The notes: generated by a model not told the origin, from the letters alone. A stretch of DNA of 64,000 nucleotides from Mycetocola saprophilus (GCF_000718085.1 NZ_JOEC01000002.1:1054001-1118000), one strand, 5' to 3'; positions 42,990 to 52,190 are shown, counted from the stretch's first letter. Made by a program: numbers and translations.

Positions 42990-44018
42990 GTGACCTCGAC
43001 CCTCACCCCCAAAAAGCTGGGGTTTGTGCACCTCGTGCCGATCGATCCGGCCGATCCCGTCCGGGGGTTGGCCGACACCATCGAGCTGTTCCGCTTCGCC
43101 GAGTCCCTGGGACTGGATAGCGGATGGCTGCGTTCGCGGCACCTGCAGCGCGGCCTGGGTTCCCCCGCGGTGCTGTTTGGTGCCCTCGCCCAGCACACCT
43201 CCCGGATCGGGCTCGGGACCGCGGTGATCCCGGTGGGACACGAGAATCCATTCCGCCTGGCCGAGGACCTGGGCACCGCCGATCTGCTTTCGGGTGGACG
43301 GGTGCTCGCCGGGGTCAGCGTGGGGGCACCGAAGTTCTCCGATGAGGTCAACGACATCGTCTTCGATTCGGGGTGGCGCACCGAGGACTATGGTTACGGC
43401 CGGATCCAGCGTCTACACGACCTGATCGACGGCGCGCGGGTGCGCGAGATCGAGGAGTACAACGGTATCGGCGGCGACCTGGACACCGAGCGGGTGGAAC
43501 CCCACAGCCCGGGACTCGCGAACCGCATCTGGTACGGTGGCGGCTCGCTGCGCTCGGCCGAGTGGGCCGGGCAGGCGGGCCTGGGCTGGCTGATGAGTAA
43601 CATCAGCAGCACCGAAAACGGCGTGCGCGACTTTGGACTGGTGCAGCAGGCGCAGGTGGCCGCGTACCGCGCCGCTCATCCCACCCCCGAGACCTCCAAC
43701 GCCGTGCTCGCCCGGGTTGTGGTTCCCACCGAGGGAGCAACTCCGGCGCAACTTGGGCTCTACCGCGATTACGTAGAGCGCCGCACCCCGCGCACCCGTG
43801 AGGTGCACGGACCGCGCACGATCATCGCCCCGGACATCCTGGGCTCCACCACGGAAATCGTGGACAGCATCGCCCAGGATCCCGGATTCGCCGCGGCGGA
43901 TGACTACCTGGTCGAGCTGCCCTTCGAGTTTGGCCTGGACGAGTGGAAGCACATTCTGGAGCAGGTGGCGACCCGGATCGGCCCGGCTCTCGGCTGGACC
44001 CCGGGCGGTGCCGCATGA
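42990..44018 (+). CDS. LLM-class flavin-dependent oxidoreductase
   Basis: 342 residues, luciferase-like TIM barrel. Family marks: LADTIELFRFAESLGLDSGW, RIGLGTAVIPVGHENPFRLAEDLGTADLLSGGR and IWYGGGSLRSAEWAGQAGLGW. It uses FMN or F420 with a reductase partner; substrate unknown. AAAGGAG precedes GTG 42990. Its stop overlaps the acetyltransferase start (ATGA). Confidence 0.9.
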   Translation: MTSTLTPKKLGFVHLVPIDPADPVRGLADTIELFRFAESLGLDSGWLRSRHLQRGLGSPAVLFGALAQHTSRIGLGTAVIPVGHENPFRLAEDLGTADLLSGGRVLAGVSVGAPKFSDEVNDIVFDSGWRTEDYGYGRIQRLHDLIDGARVREIEEYNGIGGDLDTERVEPHSPGLANRIWYGGGSLRSAEWAGQAGLGWLMSNISSTENGVRDFGLVQQAQVAAYRAAHPTPETSNAVLARVVVPTEGATPAQLGLYRDYVERRTPRTREVHGPRTIIAPDILGSTTEIVDSIAQDPGFAAADDYLVELPFEFGLDEWKHILEQVATRIGPALGWTPGGAA

Positions 44019-44551
44019 GTGGGGATCCGCTGATTCGGCTGGCTCGCCCCGAGGAGTTTGAGGCGATTGATACGCTGATTCGCGCCGCCTATACTCACGA
44101 TTACGGAGATAAGGGGCACGCCACCGATCCGATGCAGTTCGCCGCCTCCCGCGCGGAAAACTATGACGTGTGGGTCGCCGAGGACGCATCGGGTGCCCTG
44201 CTCGGGAGCGTCACCACGCGTCGGGTCGGCGTCCCGCCGCTGCATGAGGACGTGCGGGAAGGGGAGCTGGATCTGCGCCTGCTGGGGGTCGCCCCCGAGG
44301 CGCGCCGTCGCGGGATCGCCGCCGCGCTCATGCGCCACGTGATGACCTCGGCGCGTGCGGATGGCTGGCACACGGTGTTCCTGAAGACCGGACCCGGGAT
44401 GACCGGTGCCCACGGACTCTACGAGCACCTGGGATTTGTGCGCACCCCCGAGCGGGACGGGCTGTGGATCGGCGGAACGAAGGTCCTCGACCTGTTTACC
44501 TACGTGTATCCACTGGTCGAAGCCCCCGGTGCGGAGCGGCTGGCCGGCTAG
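44015..44551 (+). CDS. GNAT-family N-acetyltransferase
   Basis: 178 residues. Acetyl-CoA loop is LRLLGVAPEARRRGIAAALM, followed by HTVFLKTGPGMTGAHGLYEHLGF, the usual C-terminal GNAT motif. Substrate unknown. Coupled to the flavin oxidoreductase gene, hinting at a shared pathway. Its last 56 bases overlap the 3' end of the converging HAD gene. Confidence 0.9.
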   Translation: MSGDPLIRLARPEEFEAIDTLIRAAYTHDYGDKGHATDPMQFAASRAENYDVWVAEDASGALLGSVTTRRVGVPPLHEDVREGELDLRLLGVAPEARRRGIAAALMRHVMTSARADGWHTVFLKTGPGMTGAHGLYEHLGFVRTPERDGLWIGGTKVLDLFTYVYPLVEAPGAERLAG

Positions 44552-45308
44552 CGTCGGTGCGCGCCCCCGGTGGCGTGGCACTGCCCGGGGTCGCGGAGAG
44601 ATTCAGGAACTCGGGCAGCACGGTGATCGCGTCCAGGATCCGCACCCGCGAATCGGTGGCGAGACCCAGTCCCGCCTCCCGAAAATCGGCCGCCGTGTGT
44701 TCGCCCCCGAGAATCCCCAGCGCGTGGGCGGCCCCGGCATAGAGGCCCGCCTGGACATCGGCCACCGTGTCGCCCGCAGCCAGCACCCGGGCGGCGTCGA
44801 GGACCCCGGTACGCTCCATCGCCCGGTGGATCAGGTACGGTGCGGGGGAGAGCTGGGACACCTCATCGCCACACACCAGTGCGTCGATGGTGACCGCGTT
44901 GTCTTCCCCGGGAGCACCCAGGCGCCAGCCCAGCCGGGCCAGGACCGCGGTGGCGACCGGGCGCGAGAGCCCGGTGGTGAGGGCGATCCGGATCCCCGCC
45001 GCCCGCAGCGCTCGCAGGGTGGCCGACACCCCGGGCAGGGGTCGCGGGGGAAGGCTGACATAGTAGCCGTCCAAGAGCGCGACATACCGGGCATGCGCGC
45101 GGGCGACCACCGAGGCCGTAACGCTACCGCCGCCGAGTTCGATCAGCGCCGCCAGGGCCGTATGTTTATCGGCGCTCATCCAGGCCAGCAGATCGTGCGG
45201 ATCCACGTCCACCCCGCACTCGCGCACCGCGTCTTCCAGCGCGCGATAGACGGCCTGGCCGTCGTCGATGGTGGTACCAGAGAAGTCAAAAACCGCGAGC
45301 TGAATCAT
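44496..45308 (-). CDS. HAD-superfamily hydrolase, phosphonatase-like
   Basis: 270 residues. Motif I is AVFDFSGTTIDD, where the third position after the nucleophile Asp is Ser instead of the more common Asp, as in phosphonatase-like hydrolases. Motif II lies in ALTTGLSR and motif IV in VLAAGDTVADVQAG. A helical cap lies between residues 20 and 90. Likely a phosphatase or phosphonoacetaldehyde-hydrolase relative; the substrate is not determinable. ATG 45308 has GGGAG before it. C-terminal tail of about 40 residues is Pro/Arg-rich and unusual. Confidence 0.82.
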   Translation of the reverse strand: MIQLAVFDFSGTTIDDGQAVYRALEDAVRECGVDVDPHDLLAWMSADKHTALAALIELGGGSVTASVVARAHARYVALLDGYYVSLPPRPLPGVSATLRALRAAGIRIALTTGLSRPVATAVLARLGWRLGAPGEDNAVTIDALVCGDEVSQLSPAPYLIHRAMERTGVLDAARVLAAGDTVADVQAGLYAGAAHALGILGGEHTAADFREAGLGLATDSRVRILDAITVLPEFLNLSATPGSATPPGARTDASRPAAPHRGLRPVDTRR

Positions 45309-45457
45309 GAGGTCTCCCAGCACTGGGGGATATCCGCCGCGGCCGATACCCGATCAGGTTGTGGCACTTACCGTGACTATAGGCTCGCTCATGTTTAGTT
45401 TTTGCGCAACCCGCCAGGATTCATCCGCCGTTCATGTGGGCACCGCCATCGAAGAAC

Positions 45458-45497
45458 GCAGAAGTGCCCACGACCAACTGGTCGTGGGCACTTCTGC
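45458..45497 (-). terminator. Terminator of the GH13/sugar importer operon
   Basis: An 18-bp perfect stem (GCAGAAGTGCCCACGACC with GGTCGTGGGCACTTCTGC) and four-base loop, twelve bases past the last permease stop. On the minus strand it is followed by GTTCTTC. Confidence 0.85.
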
Positions 45498-45509
45498 GGG
45501 GGAAGGGTG

Positions 45510-46514
45510 CTAGCCCTTGACCGCTCCACCCATGCCGGCGGACTTCAGGAACAGACCCTGGAAGATGATGAACAGCACGATCGGCACCAGGGTCGAGATG
45601 GCCAGGGCCGCCAGGTAGGTGCCCAGGTCGATGGTCTGCTGCAGCTGCGGCAGACGCACCGAGAGTGGCTGTACCTCGGGGAGGGCGAGCACCAGCTTGG
45701 GCCAGAGGAAGTCCTTCCAGGCGGCAATCACCGCGAAGACCGAGACCACACCGATGATCGGCTTGGACAGCGGCAACACGATCTGCCAGAAGATCCGGAA
45801 CGATCCGGCCCCCTCGGTGCGCGCGGCCTCGAAGATCTCCGGCGGGAGGTTTTCGAAGAAGCGCTTCACCAGCAGGATGTTGAAGGCGTTGGCACCGGCG
45901 GGTAGCCACACCGCCCAGAACGTGTTCTGCAGCGAGATGCCCAGGAACGGCACATCGAGGATGGTCAGGTACAGCGGCACCAGCAGCACCACCGAGGGCA
46001 CAAACAGGGTGGCCAGCACCAGGGCGTTGAGGACCTTGGCGTAGGCGGGCTTGAGGATCGCCAGCACGTACCCGGCGGTCATCGTGACCACCAGCTGCAT
46101 GACCAGCACACCCAGGGCCACCCACACGGTGTTCATGAACTGAACGTCCAGTCCGATCGTGGTCCACGCCTTGCTGACGTTGTCCCAGGCGAAGCCGTTG
46201 GGGAACAGCGCCATCGGGGTGCGCAGGGTGTCCTGGGTGGGGGTGATCGCGGCCTTGGCGAGCCAGAGGATCGGACCCAGCCCGCCAATCGCGAGCAGCA
46301 CCAGGAGGGTGATCTGGATGCCGTTGGCGGAGCGACGAATGCCGCGCCGGCTCCACTCATTGGTCGAGATGATCCCGCGCTCATCCGAGGGACCGGCGGC
46401 CGCGGGCTTCTTCTTTCCGAGGCGACGGCGACGGGTGGGGGCGGGAGCGGTGTCGAGCACCGCGTCGGCGGTTACCGCGACGCCGGCGTCGCTACGGGTC
46501 GATGTGGTGGTCAA
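45510..46514 (-). CDS. Carbohydrate ABC transporter permease, MalG type
   Basis: 334 residues, six hydrophobic segments after a 60-residue cytoplasmic head with RRRRLGKKK. EAA loop: EIFEAARTEGAGSFRIFWQIVLPLSKP, typical of MalG. Start TTG 46514 is preferred: its TTGA overlaps the TGA of the upstream permease, and GGAG lies six bases before it. TTG 46526 in the same frame is the alternative. Works with the adjacent permease and binding protein. Confidence 0.9.
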   Translation of the reverse strand: MTTTSTRSDAGVAVTADAVLDTAPAPTRRRRLGKKKPAAAGPSDERGIISTNEWSRRGIRRSANGIQITLLVLLAIGGLGPILWLAKAAITPTQDTLRTPMALFPNGFAWDNVSKAWTTIGLDVQFMNTVWVALGVLVMQLVVTMTAGYVLAILKPAYAKVLNALVLATLFVPSVVLLVPLYLTILDVPFLGISLQNTFWAVWLPAGANAFNILLVKRFFENLPPEIFEAARTEGAGSFRIFWQIVLPLSKPIIGVVSVFAVIAAWKDFLWPKLVLALPEVQPLSVRLPQLQQTIDLGTYLAALAISTLVPIVLFIIFQGLFLKSAGMGGAVKG

Positions 46515-47449
46515 TTCTTGCTCCAACCAGAGGTGAGACGGAAGTACACGAAGGACAGCAGGGCGAGGAAGAGTGCGAGCATTACGCTCAGCGCGGTCGC
46601 CGAACCGTAGTTACCACCGAGGCTGTTTTGGAAGCCGTACCGGTAGATGAGTTGGAGCAGGGTGACCGTGGAGTTGGCCGGTCCACCATCGGTAAACAGG
46701 AATGGTTCCAGGAACACCTGCGCGGTACCGATGATCTGCAGGATCAGGGTGATCAGCAGGACCCCGCGCAGCTGCGGTAGGGTCACGTGCCAGATCTTGC
46801 GCCAGATACCCGCACCGTCGATCTCGGCGGCATCGTAGAGTTCGGGGGCCACCCCGGTCAGCGCGGCGAGGTAGATGATGATGGTTCCACCGGCGGCGGC
46901 CCAGGTGGCCTCCAGCACGATCGAGGGCATCGCCATGGTCGCGTCCTGAATCCAGGGGAAGGGCCCGAGGCCCACCCAGCCCAGCATGGTGTTGAACACA
47001 CCGTTGGGGCCCGCATCGTAGAAGAACTTCCACAGCAGCACGGCGACCACCGGCGGGATCACGACGGGCAGATACGCGAGCACCGAGTACAGGCCGCGGG
47101 CCCGTCGTACCTCGCTCATCAGCACGGCGGCGATCAGCGGAATCGGGTATCCGAAGATCAGGGCCAGCAGCGCAAACCAGCCGGTGTTTTGCAGGGCCAC
47201 CCAGAACACCGGATCCTCCAGCACACGCTGGAAGTTCAGCAGTCCCACCCACTGCGGGTCGGCGATCAGGTTGGTCTTTTGGAAGCTCATCACGAATGCG
47301 CGGATGATCGGGTAGAACGAGAACAGCCCAAAGATGATGATCATCGGGGCCGCAAAGAGGAGGTTGGAGAGCCCACCGCCACGCAACCAGGTGCGTGGAT
47401 TCCGGGCGCGCCGACGCTTGGTCGGAGCGGGTTTGGTGAGGGTGGTCAT
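46511..47449 (-). CDS. Carbohydrate ABC transporter permease, MalF type
   Basis: 312 residues. Six hydrophobic segments, with ELYDAAEIDGAGIWRKIWHVTLPQL as EAA loop and FLFTDGGPANSTVTLLQLIYRYGF as the usual extracytoplasmic gate. The short head is basic (KRRRARNPRTWLR). ATG 47449 chosen because the longer frame to 47548 adds a non-conserved, hairpin-proximal leader. No ATPase gene is in this operon; a shared MsiK/UgpC-type ATPase elsewhere is likely. Confidence 0.9.
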   Translation of the reverse strand: MTTLTKPAPTKRRRARNPRTWLRGGGLSNLLFAAPMIIIFGLFSFYPIIRAFVMSFQKTNLIADPQWVGLLNFQRVLEDPVFWVALQNTGWFALLALIFGYPIPLIAAVLMSEVRRARGLYSVLAYLPVVIPPVVAVLLWKFFYDAGPNGVFNTMLGWVGLGPFPWIQDATMAMPSIVLEATWAAAGGTIIIYLAALTGVAPELYDAAEIDGAGIWRKIWHVTLPQLRGVLLITLILQIIGTAQVFLEPFLFTDGGPANSTVTLLQLIYRYGFQNSLGGNYGSATALSVMLALFLALLSFVYFRLTSGWSKN

Positions 47450-47567
47450 GGTGGCGGCGGTGCCTTCCTGCACGAGGGAATAACGAGGTGTGACCGCGGG
47501 GATGGACGGGCCATCCCCGCGGCCGGCGCGAGGCTCGGGCGTGCGCATTGAGGTGATGCGTCTGCCC

Positions 47568-47598
47568 GGGCTCCCGCATCGCGGCGATGCGAGAGCCC
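47568..47598 (-). ncRNA. Intergenic mRNA hairpin between binding-protein and permease genes
   Basis: GGGCTC-C-CGCATCG pairs with CGATGCG-A-GAGCCC around a short loop. No T-run follows, so it is more likely a stabiliser or partial terminator giving more binding-protein than permease mRNA. Not a stand-alone RNA gene. Confidence 0.5.
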
Positions 47599-47650
47599 GA
47601 TGCTCGCGGATACTAGCTGTGCGGCGTGAACCGCGGTGAAACCGGTGGTG

Positions 47651-49036
47651 CTAGCCGCGGTCCAGGACCGCCTGGGCGTCGGCGTTTGCCTGCTTGAGCA
47701 GGGCGTCGATGTCGGCGTTCTTATCGGTGAGGACTGCCTGGACCACCGGCGAGAGGATGCCGTAGATGTCCTGGGTGCTCTTGGTCGGCTCGATCACCAG
47801 CGGCTGGTCGAAGATCTTCGAGGTGAACGGGGCTACCTGGTCCTGGGGGACGTTGATGTAGTCCTTGATCCACTCGCGAGACTCATCCAGGGTGGCCTTG
47901 TCGAAGATCGGCAGAGCCGGGGTTCCCACGGCCTGGTTTGCCGCGGCGAGGGTCTTGGCATCGGTGATGGCCGCGTCCTTGTCCAGGTACTTCTGCAGGT
48001 AGTAGAAGTTGATCCACTTGACGGCGGCCTTCTTCTGCGCCTCGCTGGCCTTACCGTTGACCACCGAGAGGGTACCGCCGCCGAGCACGGCGCCGTCCTT
48101 GCCCTCGAGCGGCAGGGTGGTGATGCCGTAGTGCGCCGGGTCCATCTGGTTCTCGCGGATCAGCGCGGTGTAGAGGTCGCTTCCGCCGGTGAACATGCCG
48201 ATCTGGCCCGAGGCGAATGCCTTGTTGATGGTTCCCCAGTCGTAGAGGAAGTTGGAGCCCATCGAGTTGTCCTCCCAGCGCAGGTCCTTGAGGAACTGCA
48301 GGGACTTCTTGGTGGCGTCGGTGTCGAGGGTCGCGGTGACCTTGTCACCCTTGATCTCCTCCATGCGGCCGCCGTGGGCGTAGGTGGCCACGGTGGTCTG
48401 CCATCCACCGGTGGCGCCCTGGGTCATCTGCATGTAACCGGCTGCACCGGTCTTCTCGGAGATGGTCTTGGCGGCCGCGCGGACCTCATCCCAGGTTGTC
48501 GGCGGCTTGTCGGGGTCCAGGCCCGCCTGCGTGAACAGGTCGCGGTTGTACTGCAGGCCGTTACCGTAGGCCTCGCGCGGGACGGCGAAGATGTGACCCT
48601 TGTCGTCGGTGCCGGCCGAGAGCACGTTCTTGTTGAACTTGTCGTAGAACGGCAGCGCCTTGACCTCTTCGGTGATGTCGGCGATCTGACCGTTTTCGAT
48701 CAGGGTCTGACCGTCGGTGAAGGGGATGGTGTAGACGATCGGCAGGGTGCCACCGGCGAGCAGCGCGGGGAAGGTGTCGGCCTTCCACTCGTACTCGACC
48801 GGCTTGATCTTGATGTCCGGGTTGGCCTTTTCGAACTGCTTGACCTGGTTGTTGAAGGCGTCAAATGCCGCCTGCTCGGTTCCGGGGATCAGGCTGACCA
48901 CCGAGAGCTCAACCTGGCCGTCGGCTGATTCGCCGCCGCCCGGGTTGGCGCCGTTTGAGCAGGAGGCCAGGAGGCCGATTGCTGCCAGAGCGGAGACCGT
49001 GAGGGTCAACGCTTTAATGGGTGACTTCATTGTCAT
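47651..49036 (-). CDS. Carbohydrate-binding lipoprotein, family 1
   Basis: 461 residues, SBP_bac_1 fold. Signal peptide and lipobox in IGLLASCSNG. Family marks include FNNQVKQFEKANPDIKIKPVEY, FPALLAGGTLPIVYTIPFTD, QYNRDLFTQAGLDPDKPPTTWDE and FASGQIGMFTGGSD. The receptor for the adjacent permeases; with the upstream glucosidase it probably binds maltodextrin- or isomaltose-like oligosaccharides. ATG 49036 or 49030; AAAGG is closer to ideal spacing for the second. Codon bias is strong. Confidence 0.92.
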   Translation of the reverse strand: MTMKSPIKALTLTVSALAAIGLLASCSNGANPGGGESADGQVELSVVSLIPGTEQAAFDAFNNQVKQFEKANPDIKIKPVEYEWKADTFPALLAGGTLPIVYTIPFTDGQTLIENGQIADITEEVKALPFYDKFNKNVLSAGTDDKGHIFAVPREAYGNGLQYNRDLFTQAGLDPDKPPTTWDEVRAAAKTISEKTGAAGYMQMTQGATGGWQTTVATYAHGGRMEEIKGDKVTATLDTDATKKSLQFLKDLRWEDNSMGSNFLYDWGTINKAFASGQIGMFTGGSDLYTALIRENQMDPAHYGITTLPLEGKDGAVLGGGTLSVVNGKASEAQKKAAVKWINFYYLQKYLDKDAAITDAKTLAAANQAVGTPALPIFDKATLDESREWIKDYINVPQDQVAPFTSKIFDQPLVIEPTKSTQDIYGILSPVVQAVLTDKNADIDALLKQANADAQAVLDRG

Positions 49037-49051
49037 TGCCTTTCGTTGTGA

Positions 49052-50839
49052 TTAGTTGGTGCGGGAGGGGTGCTGCGTGAGCCGAAGCCACGCGGTGGTG
49101 TCGGCGGGCAGGAGACCGCCTTCGAGGGGGGAACTGGAAAGCAGGAGCTGGGCGCGCTCGGGCAGCGCGAACGGTTCACCGGAGAAGTTGGTGACGCTGA
49201 TGAATCCGTCGGCCCGGGCGAAGGCCAGCACCTCGGGGCCGAAGCCCGCGTGGTCGGACGCGGTGAGCCAGCGGAAGGGGCCGTCTCCGAGCGCCGCATC
49301 GCGCTCACGGAACTCCAGCATCCGGCGGTACAGGTTCAGCATCGATCCGGGATCCTTGCGCTGTGCCTCGACCGTGTAGGTGTTCCAGTCGGCCGGCTGG
49401 GAGAGCCAGGTCGGCGCGGTGGAACCCTCGGGTTCGAAGCCGAACGGGGGTTCCTGACCGGACCAGGGCAGCGGCACGCGGCAGCCGTCGCGACCCGGAT
49501 CCACACCGTTCGAGCGGTGGTACATCGGGTCCTGACGCTCCTCATCGGGCAGATCCTCAACCTCGGGCAGGCCGAGCTCGTCGCCCTGCCAGATGTAGAG
49601 GGAACCGGGCAGCGCGGCGGTCAGCAGCGCGGCGGCGCGGGCACGACGGGTACCCAGGGCCAGGTCGGTGGGGATCCCGCGACGCTTCTTGAGGAACTCG
49701 AACGAGGAGTCCTCACGGCCGTAGCGGGTGACCACGCGGGTCACGTCGTGGTTGGAGAGCACCCAGGTGCAGGGGGCGCCGATCGGGGCGTGAGCATCAC
49801 GCATCAGGTCGATCGAGGCACGCAGCTCCTCGGCCTTCCACTGCCGCGTCATGAAGTCGAAGTTGAACGCGGTGTGCATCTCGTCGGGGCGCAGGTACGC
49901 GGCAAAGCGCTCGGCATCGGGCAGCCAGATCTCGCCGATCAGCGCGCGGCCTCCCAGCGGTGCCCGGTCGCGGTACTCCTCGGCCACCCGGCGCCAGCCG
50001 CGGTAGATCGTGTGCAGCTCGTCGCGGTCGGTGTTGGGGTGCTCGCCGGGACCCGGGTTCTCGGGGATCTCGGGGAGGGCGGGGTCCTTCACCAGCAGGG
50101 CCGCCGAGTCGATCCGGATGCCGGCCACGCCGCGGTCGAACCAGAAGCGCAGGATGTCCTCGTGCTCCTGGACCACCTCGGGGTGGGACCAGTTGAGGTC
50201 GGGCTGCTCGGGATCAAACAGGTGCAGGTACCACTCGCCCGGGGTGCCATCCTCGTTGGTGAGGCGGGTCCAGGTGGGGCCGGCGAAATTGTTGGGCCAG
50301 TGGGTGGGCGGCTGATCGCCGTTCTCGCCGAGTCCCGGGTGGAACCAGAAGCGGGCGCGCTCGGGGGAGCCGGGCTCCGCAGCCAGGGCCTGCTGGAACC
50401 AGCGGTGCGCGGCCGAGACGTGGTTGGGGACCACGTCCACGATCGTGCGGATGCCCAGGGCCAGCGCATCCTGGATCAGCGCCTCGGCCTCGGCCAGGTC
50501 GCCGAAGGCGGGGTCGATCCGGCGGTAGTCGGCCACGTCATAGCCACCATCGGCCAGCGGGGACTCGTACCACGGGGTGTACCAGATCGCGTTGATGCCG
50601 AGTTCCTTGAGGTACGGCAGGCGCTGACGGACTCCGCGGAGGTCGCCGGTGCCGTCGCCGTTGCCGTCGGCAAACGAGCGGGGGTAGATCTGATAGATCG
50701 TGTCCCCGCGCCACCAGGAGTTGGCGGAGGGAGTAAGTAGGGTGCCGAGCGCGTCGATGGACGCCTCGGGGGTCTCCGCACCGAGGGCCTCGGGGGAGTC
50801 GACCGCGGTGGTCTTGTGGTGTTCAACGGTCCTGGACAA
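49052..50839 (-). CDS. Alpha-glucosidase, glycoside hydrolase family 13
   Basis: 595 residues. GH13 regions in order: DVVPNHVS (I), GIRIDSAALL with the nucleophile Asp (II), GEIWLP with the acid/base Glu (III), LSNHDVTR (IV). YQIYPRSFADGNGDGTGDL is the typical N-terminal strand of oligo-1,6/alpha-glucosidases. No signal peptide, so it acts in the cytoplasm on sugar brought in by the operon. A 43-residue polar N-terminal tail precedes the barrel. Start TTG 50839 is weakly supported. Confidence 0.92.
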   Translation of the reverse strand: MSRTVEHHKTTAVDSPEALGAETPEASIDALGTLLTPSANSWWRGDTIYQIYPRSFADGNGDGTGDLRGVRQRLPYLKELGINAIWYTPWYESPLADGGYDVADYRRIDPAFGDLAEAEALIQDALALGIRTIVDVVPNHVSAAHRWFQQALAAEPGSPERARFWFHPGLGENGDQPPTHWPNNFAGPTWTRLTNEDGTPGEWYLHLFDPEQPDLNWSHPEVVQEHEDILRFWFDRGVAGIRIDSAALLVKDPALPEIPENPGPGEHPNTDRDELHTIYRGWRRVAEEYRDRAPLGGRALIGEIWLPDAERFAAYLRPDEMHTAFNFDFMTRQWKAEELRASIDLMRDAHAPIGAPCTWVLSNHDVTRVVTRYGREDSSFEFLKKRRGIPTDLALGTRRARAAALLTAALPGSLYIWQGDELGLPEVEDLPDEERQDPMYHRSNGVDPGRDGCRVPLPWSGQEPPFGFEPEGSTAPTWLSQPADWNTYTVEAQRKDPGSMLNLYRRMLEFRERDAALGDGPFRWLTASDHAGFGPEVLAFARADGFISVTNFSGEPFALPERAQLLLSSSPLEGGLLPADTTAWLRLTQHPSRTN

Positions 50840-50908
50840 ACCAGCGCCTCTGTTTCCTGTGCGTAATCCGTGGCGTCACTCGTGTACCGGTTGGGGCAGG
50901 AACCCGAC

Positions 50909-50919
50909 CAACGCCGTTG
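50909..50919 (-). promoter_or_regulatory. Possible operator upstream of the GH13 gene
   Basis: CAACG-C-CGTTG inverted repeat just downstream of the predicted transcription start, where a LacI-family repressor could act. Short arms make it tentative. Confidence 0.4.
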
Positions 50920-50929
50920 TTGAAACCTA

Positions 50930-50958
50930 AATGTAAGGGAAGCGACAGAATCACGCAA
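50930..50958 (-). promoter_or_regulatory. Promoter of the GH13/sugar operon
   Basis: On the minus strand TTGCGT (50958-50953), a 17-base spacer and TACATT (50935-50930). This AT-rich island separates the LacI gene from the glucosidase gene. Confidence 0.6.
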
Positions 50959-50991
50959 GAAGGACACAGAACGTAAGAAATTTACAAAGAT

Positions 50992-52023
50992 TTACTCTCT
51001 TTTGCGCGCGGAGCGGGTGCGCATCGGCGCGGTGGAGCCGCGAACCACCAGTTCGGGCTCAAACAGGAACTCGTCCCGGGTGGCCGAATCCTCGCCGATC
51101 TGACGCAGCAGGAGCTCCACCACCATGCGTCCCATCGTCTCGATCGGCTGACGGATCGTGGTCAGCGGGGGCTCGACCGCGTTCATCAGGGCGGAGTCGT
51201 CGTAGCCCACCACCGACACATCGGCCGGCACGTTGAGGCCCGCCCGGCGCACCGCACGGATCGCGCCGAGGGCCAGCAGGTCGCTCGCGCAGACGAAGGC
51301 GGTGGCATCGGTTTTCTGCAGCAGACGCGTCGCCGCAACCTGCCCGGCCTCGAGCGAGTAGAGCGAGTGGATGACCCGGTTGCCGGTGAAGTCCACGCCG
51401 TTCGCGGCACCCCAGCGCAGCGCGGCCTGATACTTGCGCCGTGAGGGCACATGGTCCTTGGGGCCCAGAATCAGGCCGATCTGGGTGTGCCCGAGCTGGT
51501 GCAGATGGACCAGTGCCTGCTCCATCGCGACCGCATCATCGCAGGAAACCGTGGCGACATCCAGGCCCTCGGCCAGGGCGTTAACAAAGACAAACGGCAG
51601 GCCGAGCTCGGTCAGGCGGTCGTAGTGTTCGTGGCTGGCATCGGTCTCCGCGTAGGCGCCGCCGGAGAACACTACCCCGGACACCCGCTGGGAGAGCAGC
51701 AGGTCCACATAGTCGGCCTCGGAGATCCCGCCGGTGGTCTGCGTGCACAGCACCGGGGTGTAGCCATTTTGGGCGAGCGCCCCGGAGACCACTTCGGCAA
51801 ACGCGGGGAAGATCGGGTTCTGGAGTTCGGGCAGGACCAGGCCCACCAGGCGAGCACGCTCCCCGCGCAGGCTGGAGGGGCGCTCATACCCCAGCACGTC
51901 GAGGGCGGTGAGTACCGCATTGCGGGTGGTCTCGGATACCCCCGGCTTTTCATTGAGGACGCGACTGACGGTCGCCTCACTCACGCCTACCTTGCGGGCT
52001 ACCTCAGCGAGTCTTCGTGACAT
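50992..52023 (-). CDS. LacI-family regulator of the alpha-glucoside operon
   Basis: 343 residues. HTH in LAEVARKVGVSEATVSRVLN, hinge in YERPSSLRGERARLVG, then the effector domain ending VSVVGYDDSALMNAVEPPLTTIRQP. MalR/AglR-like by context. It precedes the glucosidase/importer operon in the same direction with 150 bases between. ATG 52023 has TAGTGT exactly six bases upstream, and an inverted repeat abuts that box, suggesting autorepression. Confidence 0.9.
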   Translation of the reverse strand: MSRRLAEVARKVGVSEATVSRVLNEKPGVSETTRNAVLTALDVLGYERPSSLRGERARLVGLVLPELQNPIFPAFAEVVSGALAQNGYTPVLCTQTTGGISEADYVDLLLSQRVSGVVFSGGAYAETDASHEHYDRLTELGLPFVFVNALAEGLDVATVSCDDAVAMEQALVHLHQLGHTQIGLILGPKDHVPSRRKYQAALRWGAANGVDFTGNRVIHSLYSLEAGQVAATRLLQKTDATAFVCASDLLALGAIRAVRRAGLNVPADVSVVGYDDSALMNAVEPPLTTIRQPIETMGRMVVELLLRQIGEDSATRDEFLFEPELVVRGSTAPMRTRSARKRE

Positions 52024-52035
52024 GTCGCCACACTA

Positions 52036-52047
52036 GCAAGTTCTTGC
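52036..52047 (-). promoter_or_regulatory. Inverted repeat abutting the LacI gene -10 box
   Basis: GCAAG-TT-CTTGC, directly upstream of the TAGTGT box (52035-52030). Streptomyces MalR sites are built from CTTGCAG-like units, and here CTTGC half-sites occur in inverted order. Candidate autoregulatory operator. Confidence 0.5.
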
Positions 52048-52190
52048 AATAGAAAGTAAGTCTTTTGCGTAGATTCGGTCTGAGAGAGCAAATTCATCCC
52101 CGATTAGCCCCGGAGTGCGGCCAGAATAATCCCAAACCGGTGCCGAGGACCGGCGTGGCGCAAGGGGGCGGTGCTTTCGAACGGGCTCGG

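Noticed and set aside
47636..50740. Two long plus-strand frames opposite the sugar-binding and GH13 genes
   Set aside because: Gly/Val/Leu/Gln-rich mirror frames; the minus strand carries intact active-site and lipobox motifs.
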